DNA of 64,000 bases from Guillardia theta CCMP2712 (Eukaryota > Cryptophyceae > Pyrenomonadales > Geminigeraceae): the NCBI RefSeq assembly GCF_000315625.1, contig NW_005434549.1, positions 127,856 to 191,855 on the forward strand, read 5' to 3'. Made by a program: the position numbers and the translations under genes. Shown one piece after another: positions 1 through 9,358 of this stretch. Within the stretch, counting starts at the first letter, position 1. Each line of letters starts with the position of its first letter. Below the pieces are notes generated by a model. It saw only the letters and a list, made by a program, of their open reading frames with translations, was not told the origin of the DNA and searched no databases.

Positions 1-1
1 T

Positions 2-199
2 GGTCGAGAAAGTTCGACTAGCCCGGAGGTCCCGAATGCTCCACTTGACGACGTCAGGACAGTGGAAGTGGAGGGAGAGGTGAAGCTCGCGGGTGAGGTA
101 GGAGCTGTTGCCGAAGGAGATGATGGTCACAAATATCTCCAAGCTTATGCTGGTGCGGGGGGGGGGCAACAAGTACAGGCAGAGGAGGCTCATTCTTAG
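2..199 (+). CDS. Possible 3' end of a plus-strand gene entering from the left
   Basis: The frame starting at base 2 is open to a TAG at 197-199 and reads as an acidic, Glu/Val/Gly/Ala-rich tail, with codon use like the GC-rich exons elsewhere. The opposite strand is also open over much of this stretch, so strand is not settled. No domain is recognisable. It could equally be the 3' end of the minus-strand gene that starts at 1091. Confidence 0.25.
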   Translation, partial: GRESSTSPEVPNAPLDDVRTVEVEGEVKLAGEVGAVAEGDDGHKYLQAYAGAGGGQQVQAEEAHS

Positions 200-680
200 A
201 TTCCACGTTCCATATCCTAATGAGTCGATCTCGCCCGCCTGGGCTGAACTCTCAGGGGCACAGCAGCAACAATCAGGTATCGACGCACCTGTGATCAACG
301 TATCGCCCTGAAAGTTGATGTGGGTGACTCCATCGGCATGTCCATCCACGCTCGTGACTCTCATCGCATCCCTCCTTCAGCGTCAGCCCCCGCCTTTCGC
401 TACCGACACCGCGCACCTGGCCCAGGAGTCCAAGGGCTCCGATCGAGGGTCAAGCGGGTTGGTTGGGTTCCGCATGGAGTTGTCGTTGGACCCTGACGCT
501 CTGTTGGAAGCCTCGCCTCCTCCAGTGTCAGAGCCTGTCAGAGCCTTGCTCTCGCACCTCTCATGCTCGGACTTGCAGGCGACGGCGCAGTCTCCTGGTG
601 CCTATTGCCGACGTCCTTGTCTGGCAGGGGGGCTGCCGCCTTGGTAGGATTCTGAGGCAGCATGATCTGAACGAAGGAGG

Positions 681-1091
681 TCACACGACACCAGCCTGTA
701 GCAAGAGACTTGCCGGGTCTGGAGGAGCGATCCCGATGACAAAGAAGAGCTCTTCCATGTCTGAAGCTACGTGGCCGATCACGTCCTCCAAGTCGACCAG
801 GCTTCCGTCATTGAACCGGATTTGAGAGACAGTAACTGAGCCTGCACCTGGAGCAAGATCAGCAGAGATGGACATGATGAGGTTGGCAGCTGCCTAAGGA
901 GTTGTGCTTCTCATATCTCCTGGCAACATCCACGGCAAGTTCTCCGAAGGTCTGCAGCAGGAAGGAGGCTGAGCGCGAGTTTGAAAGCATCGTCTTGCAA
1001 GACTCTTAACCTGATCGTCCTTGTTACATGGAACTCGAAACTTTTGCCCGTTCACGTTCGCCACGACTCTGAGATCCAAGTGAGCAAACAA
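681..1091 (-). CDS. Protein with Par3/HAL N-terminal (PB1/ubiquitin-fold) domain, 5' part
   Basis: Three exons splice in frame: 1011-1091 (27 codons from ATG), 894-951, and from 841 downward. The product reads FRVPC, then GELAVDVARRY, then FNDGSLVDLEDVIGHV and ELFFVI. This follows the order of the Par3/HAL N-terminal domain: VPC strand, helix with Ala..RY, an acidic DGxLxDxDD loop, and a final hydrophobic strand. In animals the domain drives head-to-tail oligomerisation of PAR-3, and it also begins eukaryotic histidine ammonia-lyase. The first intron (952-1010) is GT-AG. The second (842-893, 52 bases) appears to have a GC donor, because no GT donor restores the frame. The 3' end is unresolved. 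A Ser/Asn/Asp-rich open stretch at about 415-545 on the same strand may be a later exon. No PDZ domains or lyase sequence are visible, so full identity is unknown. Confidence 0.6.
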
Positions 1092-1420
1092 ACCGCATCG
1101 AGGCCTCCGATCGCAGACGTTTGCAGGCAGCCAGCATCCACATCGGACACGATGGAGAGAATCTCTTAAAGACTATGTTCATCACATGCACTTCCTCCAT
1201 GATCAACTAGATGACACCATTCACCTCCCTCTTCTCTTCTCCTCCTCCGCCTCCCTCCCTCTCCCTCTCGTTCATACCGCATGCTCGCCATGCTGAAATC
1301 CCCCTACTGAGAATTGCAAACACTGCCCGGAGTGCCGGGACCAGGCCCGACTGGGCATCATGTAACCGTCAACCGTAACGGTGTGTTAAGACCAAATTGA
1401 AAAGAACCTTTCAAGTAAAG

Positions 1421-1744
1421 TTAGTGACTCAAAGAACGAGAACCCACTGCCTCGGATCGCTCAGTTGTGCCGGCTCCGGCGCCTTCTCCTACTTGCCTTC
1501 CTTGGCAGCCATCTGCCGGATGTAACCTCAGGCACTGATACACAAGGGTCCGAGAGGTATCGACTGATTGCCAACACCTTGGGATCGAAAGCTTGCTCTC
1601 AGTGAAGTCTACATGATGATTGCATAACTTCCAACGACTCCCGCATACACAAACGGCCTTGGAGCGATGAATCCTTTGCAGGAGGTAGACAGCAGCATTC
1701 ACAACGTCATTAAAAGCTTGTTGAGGCTGCTCATCACTACGCAT
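1421..1744 (-). CDS. Unidentified open stretch, possible exon(s)
   Basis: The first 30 residues (QQAFNDVVNAAVYLLQRIHR) look like an ordinary amphipathic helical protein sequence. After that the frame becomes Cys/Arg-rich and unconvincing. A donor at the GTTTGTG after RSKA and an acceptor before GTGTTGGC could join two exons. No family is recognised. The flanking sequence from 1200 to 1420 is pyrimidine-rich and shows nothing I can name. Confidence 0.25.
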   Translation of the reverse strand: MRSDEQPQQAFNDVVNAAVYLLQRIHRSKAVCVCGSRWKLCNHHVDFTESKLSIPRCWQSVDTSRTLVYQCLRLHPADGCQGRQVGEGAGAGTTERSEAVGSRSLSH

Positions 1745-1941
1745 GTAAACGACTCTCCGTCAACACGTGGTACATGGGTGAATTCGTGCCTTGACAACTT
1801 CCTTGTTTCGAACGCACACGTTCAAGGAGACACGCTGTCTATGTCCTACCTTGCCAACTCACTCTGCTCATCTCAAACAGACACCATCCGTAATCTCGTA
1901 GAGATGTCTCTGTGTATGAGTTTATTAAAGCTCCTATCTTT

Positions 1942-2451
1942 TCATTGCACTTCAAATGCACACGCCTCTTGATCCCCCACACGCAAATTGACAGAGCAGG
2001 GATGCTGATCCTCTTGCACCTCCCATCCGTCACTTCCTTTCGTCTCTTCCTGTCTCGCCGCCCCTTGCCCACATCCCGTCCCTGCCTCCTCCTCCTTTTC
2101 CTCCTCGCCTTGAGTTGTACTCGCTCCGATGTACTCGACGTACTGTGAGGCCGACGACGAGAGCGCCCGCATGAAGCCCAGGCCCTCGTAAGCGTCTATC
2201 CACCTGCTGTGACTGGCCTCGTCGTAGCCGAGGGAGAAGTCGAGGAAGATGCTGCGGCGGTCAGACACCGGGCAAGCGGTGAGGGAAGGAGAGCCAAAGT
2301 ACTGGAAGAAGGAGGACTCGGGGGTGGGGGAAGAGCAGGGCTGTTGGGAAGGAGGGCGATTAGAAGGAGCAGAAAGCGTCTGAGAGTGGTACATGGAAGG
2401 CAGAGAGGAGGGAGGAGCAGGCTTGCAACAATGATGCTCGGTAGGAGGCAT
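1942..2451 (-). CDS. Small acidic protein, paralogue of the gene at 41456-41854
   Basis: The ORF has a Ser/Pro-rich N-terminus, then a conserved core containing FFQYFG, LTACPV, FLDFSLGYDE and WIDAYEGLGFMR. An acidic and less convincing C-terminal half follows and may be intronic or a wrong 3' end. The protein at 41456-41854 has the same order (FDQFFG, ITAPV, IVDFNIGYEA, WLDDYESILAFMR), so the two are members of one family within this window. I know no named family with this signature. There is no signal peptide or membrane segment. The region upstream (2450-2540) is purine-rich and AT-rich and may hold the promoter. Confidence 0.55.
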   Translation of the reverse strand: MPPTEHHCCKPAPPSSLPSMYHSQTLSAPSNRPPSQQPCSSPTPESSFFQYFGSPSLTACPVSDRRSIFLDFSLGYDEASHSRWIDAYEGLGFMRALSSSASQYVEYIGASTTQGEEEKEEEAGTGCGQGAARQEETKGSDGWEVQEDQHPCSVNLRVGDQEACAFEVQ

Positions 2452-2689
2452 GTTGAGATGCGAGGAAGAGGAGGAAGATGAAGTAGTTCGAGGTATAAAA
2501 GGCCGATTTCCCTTTTATTGACTGAAAAAGAAGCAGATATACAGCTAGCCAAGTTTTATTTTTATATTAGTTTTATATTAAACCCGACGGTGCAGGATCA
2601 TGGGGAGGAAAGGTAGTGCCTTCTAGCATAGTTTCTGCATCGAGGAAATTCCAAGAAGGAGGGGCTGCCGCTGTGCAGTCTGAGCCCTG

Positions 2690-3540
2690 CGGTAGAGATA
2701 AACAGGTCCGGGTTGTCGTAGACTCCGGCAGGTCTTAAGGGTGGCCCACGGGAGCCACTCAGTGACTCGGACCCTCAGGCTTGCGACTTGAGCCCGAACA
2801 GGCTCGTACTGATTTTTAACTTAACTTTGAGTAAAGTATGAACTCCGATGCTCAACCGTTGCGAGGTGACTCTCAAGTCACTGCTACTACGGCAGTGCCA
2901 GTCGGACTCCCAGCCTAGCGGCTACAGTACTCACTGTGTGTTTAACTTAACTTTGAGTAAAGTGTGTTTCAATGATTGTCCTGTCCTCCGGAGTGACTGA
3001 CTTTTTTAACTAACTTCGAGTAAAACTTGAAACGGCGCTAGTACGACCGTCCGAGGCTCTCCCGGAGTGATGAACTTTGTCCGACCGTCCTCGTACTACT
3101 GATTTTTAACTTAACTTTGAGTCGAAACTTCAGTAGAGGCTAATACGGGTAGCCTAGTACGCCGTGACGCCGAGTGCCAGTGATTGTCCTCGTACTACGG
3201 TACTGTTTCAAGTTTAAGTGAACTTAACTTTGAGTAAACCGTGAACACTGGCACAGTCAGTCACTGAGTCAAGTACGGTCAACTTGCCAAAGATATTCGA
3301 CGATCATCCGGCACTGCACAATCATCATGGCCGCCCTGCCGCGCCATCGATCCGCCGCCATGATTGTGCGGCACCGTTTGTGAACGGCATGCGGCTGACG
3401 GCAGTAATCGGATCGGATCCGGGATCGGAGTGTCCGCCCTGGCGGTACCGTCAATTTGCGCGGGGAAGTAGTGACTGGTTTTTAACTTAACTTTGCGTAA
3501 AGAAGATTTTTAACTTGATTTGAAAACGGCCCGGAGGCTG
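2690..3540. repeat. Field of short dispersed repeats built around an AACTTAACTTTGAGTAAA-type word
   Basis: Near-identical copies of TTAACTTAACTTTGAGTAAA occur at about 2815, 2940, 3103 (ending in GTCG), 3222 and 3481 (TTTGCG), with degenerate copies at about 3004 and 3508. They alternate with words such as GTACTAC, CACTGAGTC and CCGTCCG. One inverted copy lies near 47440. Copy spacing is irregular (about 60 to 260 bases), so this is not a simple tandem array. No coding sequence is visible. Confidence 0.7.
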
Positions 3541-3565
3541 CCGCAGTGCCCAGTCAGACTCTCGG

Positions 3566-3596
3566 CTTCCGAAGTTCTTTCACTGAACTTCGGAAG
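3566..3596. repeat. Perfect 12-bp hairpin
   Basis: CTTCCGAAGTTC at 3566-3577 and GAACTTCGGAAG at 3585-3596 are exact reverse complements separated by 7 bases. The same arm words (ACTTCGGAAG, CTTCCGGAAG) recur singly at about 3825 and 3990. Confidence 0.75.
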
Positions 3597-4217
3597 TTTC
3601 CCGGCGAGGCTTTCCTGGCAACCGTTGGCAATTTACTAGGCTTAGACAAATTTAAAACACTTTTTCTCGGGAGTCACGGGAGGCTGCCACAGTCAAAGGC
3701 CAAGTTGCCGTCACAGTGCCGCGGGCGCGACTCGGATGTACCGTCGATACTACGGTAAGTTCGACTCAGTGCCGCGTGCAGCGGTCAGCGGCGCCCGGCC
3801 GGGTTATGGAACTTCTGCCATGATGATACGGAAGTTCAAGTTACTACACTGTGACCAGCAACCTGTGAGGCCCAACGGTTGGCAAGTTGGCGATCTGATA
3901 GCCTTTCACTCCGGAAGTCTAGTACACCGACTTTCAGGAGTCTTGAAAGGAGCCCACATGCAGCTGCCAGGACTGAGTGCAACTTGGCAAGACTTCCGGA
4001 AGTTGGACTCCGGAGTCCGACCTACTATGATGCGAGGAGCCGCGAGGAGGAGCGAGGAGGAGCAGGTCGAGATTGCTGATGGGCGTACAGATGCATCGGC
4101 ACAGACTCGGAGGCGCAGGGCCAGTGATGTGGTGGAGGAGCAAATGGGAGGAGATGCAACAACATGGACATGGATACAATTTCTCACTCCTGTTGGACAA
4201 GTTCTCCTTGACTTACA

Positions 4218-4250
<33 letters not shown>

Positions 4251-4328
4251 CTGCTCCTCCTCCTCCTCCTCCTCCTCCTCCTCCTCCTCCTCCTCCTGGT
4301 CTTATATCCCTCCTAAATTGTGCATTCA
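3597..4328. other. Intergenic repeat-derived sequence ending in a CTG/CTC microsatellite
   Basis: From 3597 to about 4060 the sequence continues the self-complementary vocabulary of the preceding repeat field. From about 4221 to 4295 it is a (CTG)n run passing into (CTC)n. Long ORFs here encode only homopolymers (poly-Cys, poly-Ser, poly-Pro) in different frames, and I do not count them as genes. Confidence 0.7.
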
Positions 4329-5440
4329 TCACATGCTTTGAGCTGCAAGAGGTTTTGCCTTCCCCTCTCCTTCTCCTCTTCCCTTCCTCAGTACCGCCAG
4401 CAAGATCGCAGCTCCCGCCGCCATGCCGATGGCGCCGATCCCCACTGACGCGGCCGTGCGAACGGAGGGAGAAGCATTGGAGCCACGAAGGATGGCAGCA
4501 AGAGCCCAGGATACAGCACCAGCGTAGCCAAGGGAAAGAGAACCTGAGACAACGGTGAGAAGAGAACCAGGGAAATGAATCGTCACAACAGCAACATACA
4601 CCATGGCTACACCTCCTCTCCTCGTGCTCTCCACGCTCAACCTTCCCATCTCTGACTCCCCTCCCCTCCCCTCCCCTCCCCTCCTTCAGCCTCACCTGCC
4701 CCCCATGAGTAGAAGGATGCGATCGCCCCAACGCTCGCCATGCCAGCAAGTGTCACAGGGAGACCAGCGCCGAGCTCCTCCTTCCCTCCTGCCATGCTCT
4801 GTCCAACCAGTGCGATCCCGATGCAAGAGGCGGCGCTCAGCCATCCGGCGTTGATGGCAGAAGGAAGGCGCAGAAACAAAGTACTCGCAACGTTGCTCTC
4901 TACCTTCCTCAAGCGTCTGCATGCCTCTAAGCCACTAGCGTAGGCTGCACAGAGGAAGAAGCTGCATGGAACAAAGATAGCAAGCTGTGATGATGCAGGA
5001 GCATTCTGCGACAGGGGAGCATGCACGAAGACAAGCTGCCAAAGGTTCTGCGCCGCCCACATCATGAGCCATGGCTTGCAGACAGCAGCAGCATTCTTCT
5101 GGTTGACGTTGGACCTGTCCGAGCTGGAGATGAGCGAGAGGATGACTCCTCCTCCCTGCAGCAGGAAGATGATGCCCCATATGGAGAACGCGTAGCCGGC
5201 GGGGGTGATGCTCGTCGGCCATAGTCCAGAGATCTTGGCGTTGGTTGGGCCCATTGTTCCATTCATGGCCATGGCGTTGACGGCGATCAGAGCACCATAT
5301 CCTCCTGCCATTCCAAGCTTCCATGCTGCACTCAGATGATCCTCACCACCACCACCACCTCCTCCCTTGCCTCCTCCCGTCTTGCTTCCTGCGGCTCCCA
5401 TGAAACTGGACAAACAAGGACCCCCTCCACCCCCTCTCAT
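4329..5440 (-). CDS. TspO/MBR-related multi-pass membrane protein
   Basis: Two exons, 4696-5440 and 4329-4604, join in phase across a 91-base GT-AG intron (SFYSWGA, then AMVYVAVV). After a Gly-rich N-terminus the protein has five to six hydrophobic segments and the stretch WPTSITPAGYAFSIWGIIFL. The ITPAGYAFSIWG signature is typical of algal and bacterial tryptophan-rich sensory/TspO-related proteins, which bind tetrapyrroles or act in stress responses in membranes. The assignment rests on that motif and the hydrophobic pattern. The start could be the first ATG (5440) or the second at 5401, whose MGAAGS would fit an N-myristoylation site. The 5' flank (5441-5570) is AT-rich. Confidence 0.6.
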
Positions 5441-5995
5441 CTACCCTCACCCTTTTCTGAACAACTGTTAATACCTTAAACCCCAAAAATTCCCTTGAAT
5501 TGTAGGGGTACTCTGAGGTATCCCCTCCTAAAGAGATCGAGGATACCCCCATTTTTATCACCCCCTACCCTCAGGGACCTCAGCCTTTATATGAGTCACA
5601 GGCTGTCCGACGACTAGTGGTGACTGAACTTCAAGAAGGCCCCGAAGCCGCCTAGTACTACTTGAAGCCCGCCGAGCCTGAGTCACGTGTCGCCGGTCAT
5701 CTTGCCGTACTAGTACCGGCCGACTCTCGACCAGGCTCAGATGGCCCATCATTGCGGAGTGAAGCCTGCCAGGCCGGGCCGGGCCGGAGAGGGCGGCTTC
5801 ACTGAGTGGCTCCCACTGGCCCACCTCCCCACCTCGGGCCAGAACTCCTCCCCCACCTCCCAGGCTACCTCCACCGTCTCCCCTAAGTTGGAGTCATCAG
5901 TACCATCAGGACAAACTCTCAGTCCATGGTATTTTCTAATGCTGAAGTGCTCGGCCTCCGACTCAGGATGAGATTCGTAGCTTCACTGACGAGGC
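5441..5995. other. Intergenic spacer
   Basis: The left half is AT-rich with short runs such as ACCCCCATTTTT. At 5575-5760 there is a small island of the GC-rich self-complementary vocabulary (GTACTAGTACCGG, CCGGGCCGGGCC). No gene is supported here. Confidence 0.6.
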
Positions 5996-8888
5996 TCAAG
6001 GGCAGGTGTTAGGGAACAGGCAGACGAACGTGTCAGGCTCGAGGGTGTAGGCTGACTTGGCTTGCGACACGTCAAAGTTCAGCTGACGCAGGGAAGCAAC
6101 CTGCGTGGCATCAGGCGAGGTATCGCAAGGCAGCAGGTGGTCGACCGTTACGGAGAACAGGTTGGCGATGGAAAGGAGGGTATCCCCTAGCACGACCTTG
6201 TACGACCTTCCGATGTTTACCTGCAAGACTTATCAGCCATCCTCCCAGCTCCCCTTCAGCTCCAGCCGGGCTCGAGGCTGACTGACCTCTTGCCCAACAT
6301 CCACCGTCGAGTTGTCAAGTTGTGCATTCAATCCCCAGATCGTCAACCTGCCATGGCCTCAGAGCCCAGCTGCACACCAGAAGCAACCCCACCAGTCAGC
6401 CTTGAAGATCTGCCCGATCCGCTGCAGATCGTCACCTGCCAGATCGTCAGCACGATGACGGACGGAAAAGGAGCAGGGGCACCGGGCTGAGCCATGTATT
6501 TACACTTGGGGACCACAACTCGGATGCAGACGGACGTGCTGGCGACCTGGCAGCATCCAGTCACTAGTCAGCATGAGCATGCAGCTGCTATCCACCGCTG
6601 GTCTCGAGATATCTCCTCTTGCTGGGGGAGCAGAAGGTGAGAAGGAATACGAACGTAAAGAGGTGCAAGTGACCAACCTGATAGGCGGAAACAGATCGTC
6701 TTGTTGTACCCTCCCATGTTGATATCAGGCCGCCATGAAAATCTGGCGAGAGACTGGTCAGGGTGGTAACTTGCTGCCTCCTTCCTATCCTCTGTGCTGC
6801 ACGTTGTTTTCTCCCGCTCCTTCTGCCCTTCCCTCCATGCTCCAACTTACTCTGCCGTCAGTTGTGCGACATTGACGCTGTCCGTCGCTTTGACTTTGGT
6901 CTGCTGACTTGGCGTGTTGACAGTCACAACCTGCAGCGTCGAAGAATTAACTGAGAGAGACGGAGACATCGGCATACGAACCTGCCCATACTCGATCGTG
7001 CCTTCCACGGAGATTTCCAAGAGGTCATACGGGATACTGATCCAGAGATTCAAACTAGCTTGTGTTGCAACAGGAGCATTCACCTGCTCTGTCCGATGAT
7101 AGAGACAGTCTTCGTATCCCTCATGTAGAACGACACCGACTGGTTGGCCGTCGGGGTCGCGAAGCTCAGCACAGCCTGCAACAAGTTCCGTCAGTCCCAT
7201 GAGTGCTGACATGTAGCGGATGGACTTAACCTGCTGCTCGACTACTGTAACACTGATGCACTTCTGTACCACCACCAATGTCACCAACCCCCCCGGCGAG
7301 CGCAACACAAGGATCACCTGCTCAGAATGTGTACCAATCCCATCTACAGCCTCATAACAGATCCAGTGCACTCCAGTCTGCAGCTCATCTCTTCAGCACA
7401 CGTCGATTCGCCCGCATCGCACTTTTCATGTGCCGATGCATGTACCTGCTTCGCGCTCGGCATCCAATGCACGTCGACCGAGGCCAACACGTCGGTGTTG
7501 CGGGCGTTTTGCGTCCGACCCCCTTCAGGCAGCTGAAAGATTCGAATCCCCTGGATCTGCATGTGACGTCAGCTAGGATGAAGAAATGCTCCACTTCATA
7601 CGGATCTCTGATTTGAAGATGTCGCGGATATAGTGAAGAACACGTCGTATCCGACGTATCCCTGTAGTGTAGAGACCGTGGGGCTAAGGAATGTCGGCCT
7701 CACTGCCCAGTCTGCTTCAGGAACCGTGTTGACGACGAAGAGCAGCGGGACCATGAATCCGGGAACCGACAGAGTTTGCACAATCACTGAGAACGCACGT
7801 TGACAAGAGCCCTGATAACTTGGGTTGGTCACTGAAAAGTTGGTTGTCAGCAGCCCGCCGAGGTAGTCCGGCCCGTTGAAGAAGAACACATTCCGGTCAA
7901 TTGACAGCCCGCTGGTTTCCAGCCCTTGGCCAAGGCGCCAGAAAGGAGAGTTGATCCCTCCTGGCGTGTTGGCGGGCAGCTGGATCGTGCTCGCCATGTG
8001 CTCCTGGACGTAAACTGCTGGAAGCGACTTGAATGATGGCGAGGCCGGAGCGTTGAGGAGGTCGACGTATGCAGTGAGGTTGAAGGGCTTGTATGAGCAA
8101 GGCAGACAGCAGCCTTGCAACGTTGCCACCCACGGCGCACCGTTGTTGTTGGGTGCTGGGTATGAGGCATACATGTAGTACGCCTCCCCGTAGACGTAGT
8201 TCTGGTCGACTTCCTGCACAAACATCTGGATCCTGGATGATGGACCATGGCCAGGGTTGAAGACAACTGTTCCACTGTCCACTCCTGCTGTTCCTACGAC
8301 ATCCACCACGTCGCCTCCCTGCACTGTCCTGAACTCGGCGGTCCTGCTCCACCGCATTGGTATCACAAACTTCACCACGTTCCCCATCTCCTGACTGTAT
8401 CTAATCGTTGCATATTGCAGCTCTGACGCTGTTACGGGCTTGAAGACACAAATGAATATAAACATGTAAGTAAGAAGTAAGAATGATGAGCTCCTCGCTC
8501 GAAAGTCCAAGCCTCTATTGCTGGTTACGCTGCTTCCCCTACCATGCGATAGTATGCCTAAGGAGTTGCCCATGTCATCCATGGCATCGCAACTATCGCA
8601 GGGATCTGTGAGTCTTGTTGCTCTTGTTCTGATCCTCTCAGACGCGTCGCAGTGCATTCCAGAGCCTCGTCGCTCTCTTAAACCGTCATCGTCCGAGAGG
8701 AGGTAACGTAGGTCACGGTGCGGGGCTCCAGAAGAAGGAAATGCTTGCGACTGTGAGGAGGCAGAGGAGGCAGAGGAGGCAGAGGAGGCAGAGGAGGAGG
8801 AGACTTGGAGACTCTCGAGGAGGATGCTTCTCTCTCCTGGACCAGCAGGAGCTGCATGGCGAACCTCTCGCCGCCTCCGCCCTGCCAT
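5996..8888 (-). CDS. Secreted or cell-surface repeat protein with two C-terminal LysM domains
   Basis: Supported exons are 7602-8888, 7446-7556, 7318-7377, 7231-7263, 7084-7175 and the last at 5996-6220. Intermediate exons lie between 6240 and 7030, and introns are 45-69 bases. The N-terminal region carries a hydrophobic signal or signal-anchor (FLLLTYMFIFICVF) before a roughly 270-residue extracellular region with Cys pairs. Then come repeated short modules of the form W-x-P...GVHWICYEAVD...KCISVTV, with a second copy ending NKTICF...CIRVVVPKCKY. The C-terminus has two LysM-like domains, GDDLQRIGQIFKADWLTIWG and SYKVVLGDTLLSIANLFSVT. LysM domains bind GlcNAc-containing glycans, so a cell-covering or matrix role is inferred. 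The true start is uncertain, because the first 110 residues are low-complexity. One or two internal junctions near 6600-6700 are unresolved. Confidence 0.75.
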
Positions 8889-9358
8889 GGCCTTTCGAGA
8901 TAGGGGGCAGGTCCAATCTCCTGTAGGGAGAAAAGAGGGTAGTCATTGAATTTGGTGGGTAGGGGTATTGAGAGTACCCCTGATTTGTTTTTAACTATGA
9001 CATATGGGGTACAATTCAAGGGCAATTGGGGGTGAAACATGGGAAATGTGGTGTTCAATGGGGTGGGTACATCAAGTTAAGGGGTACCGGGATGCGAGAC
9101 TCTAATCAGTCCCAGAGGTAATTGGGGGTAGTCAATCCTTCTGATCCGCCAATGATGGCTGACCGTATGGTATTTGGCCGCCGGTACCGGTCCCGGGCCT
9201 CAGTGATGACATGCACGTGCAACCCGCCTCAGAGACTGTCCTATTTTGTGAGCGACAGCATTGACAGGAGAGGAGGAGAGGAGGGAGAGGGAGAGGGAGA
9301 GGAGAGGAGAAGACAGACAGAGGATTGAAGCTATACAGCTGTGAAGAAGGTACGGAGA
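8889..9358. other. Intergenic region between divergent genes
   Basis: Two divergently transcribed genes flank it, so both promoters should lie here. From 8940 to 9135 the sequence has the G-run class of spacer (GGTGGGTAGGGG, GGGGTACC). From 9260 to 9320 it is GA-rich. No TATA-like element is clearly placed. Confidence 0.4.

Noticed and set aside
4073-4749. Long ORFs with poly-Ala, poly-Pro, poly-Gly or poly-Ser
   Set aside because: They are translations of the CTG/CTC microsatellite in different frames, opposite to the TspO-like gene.
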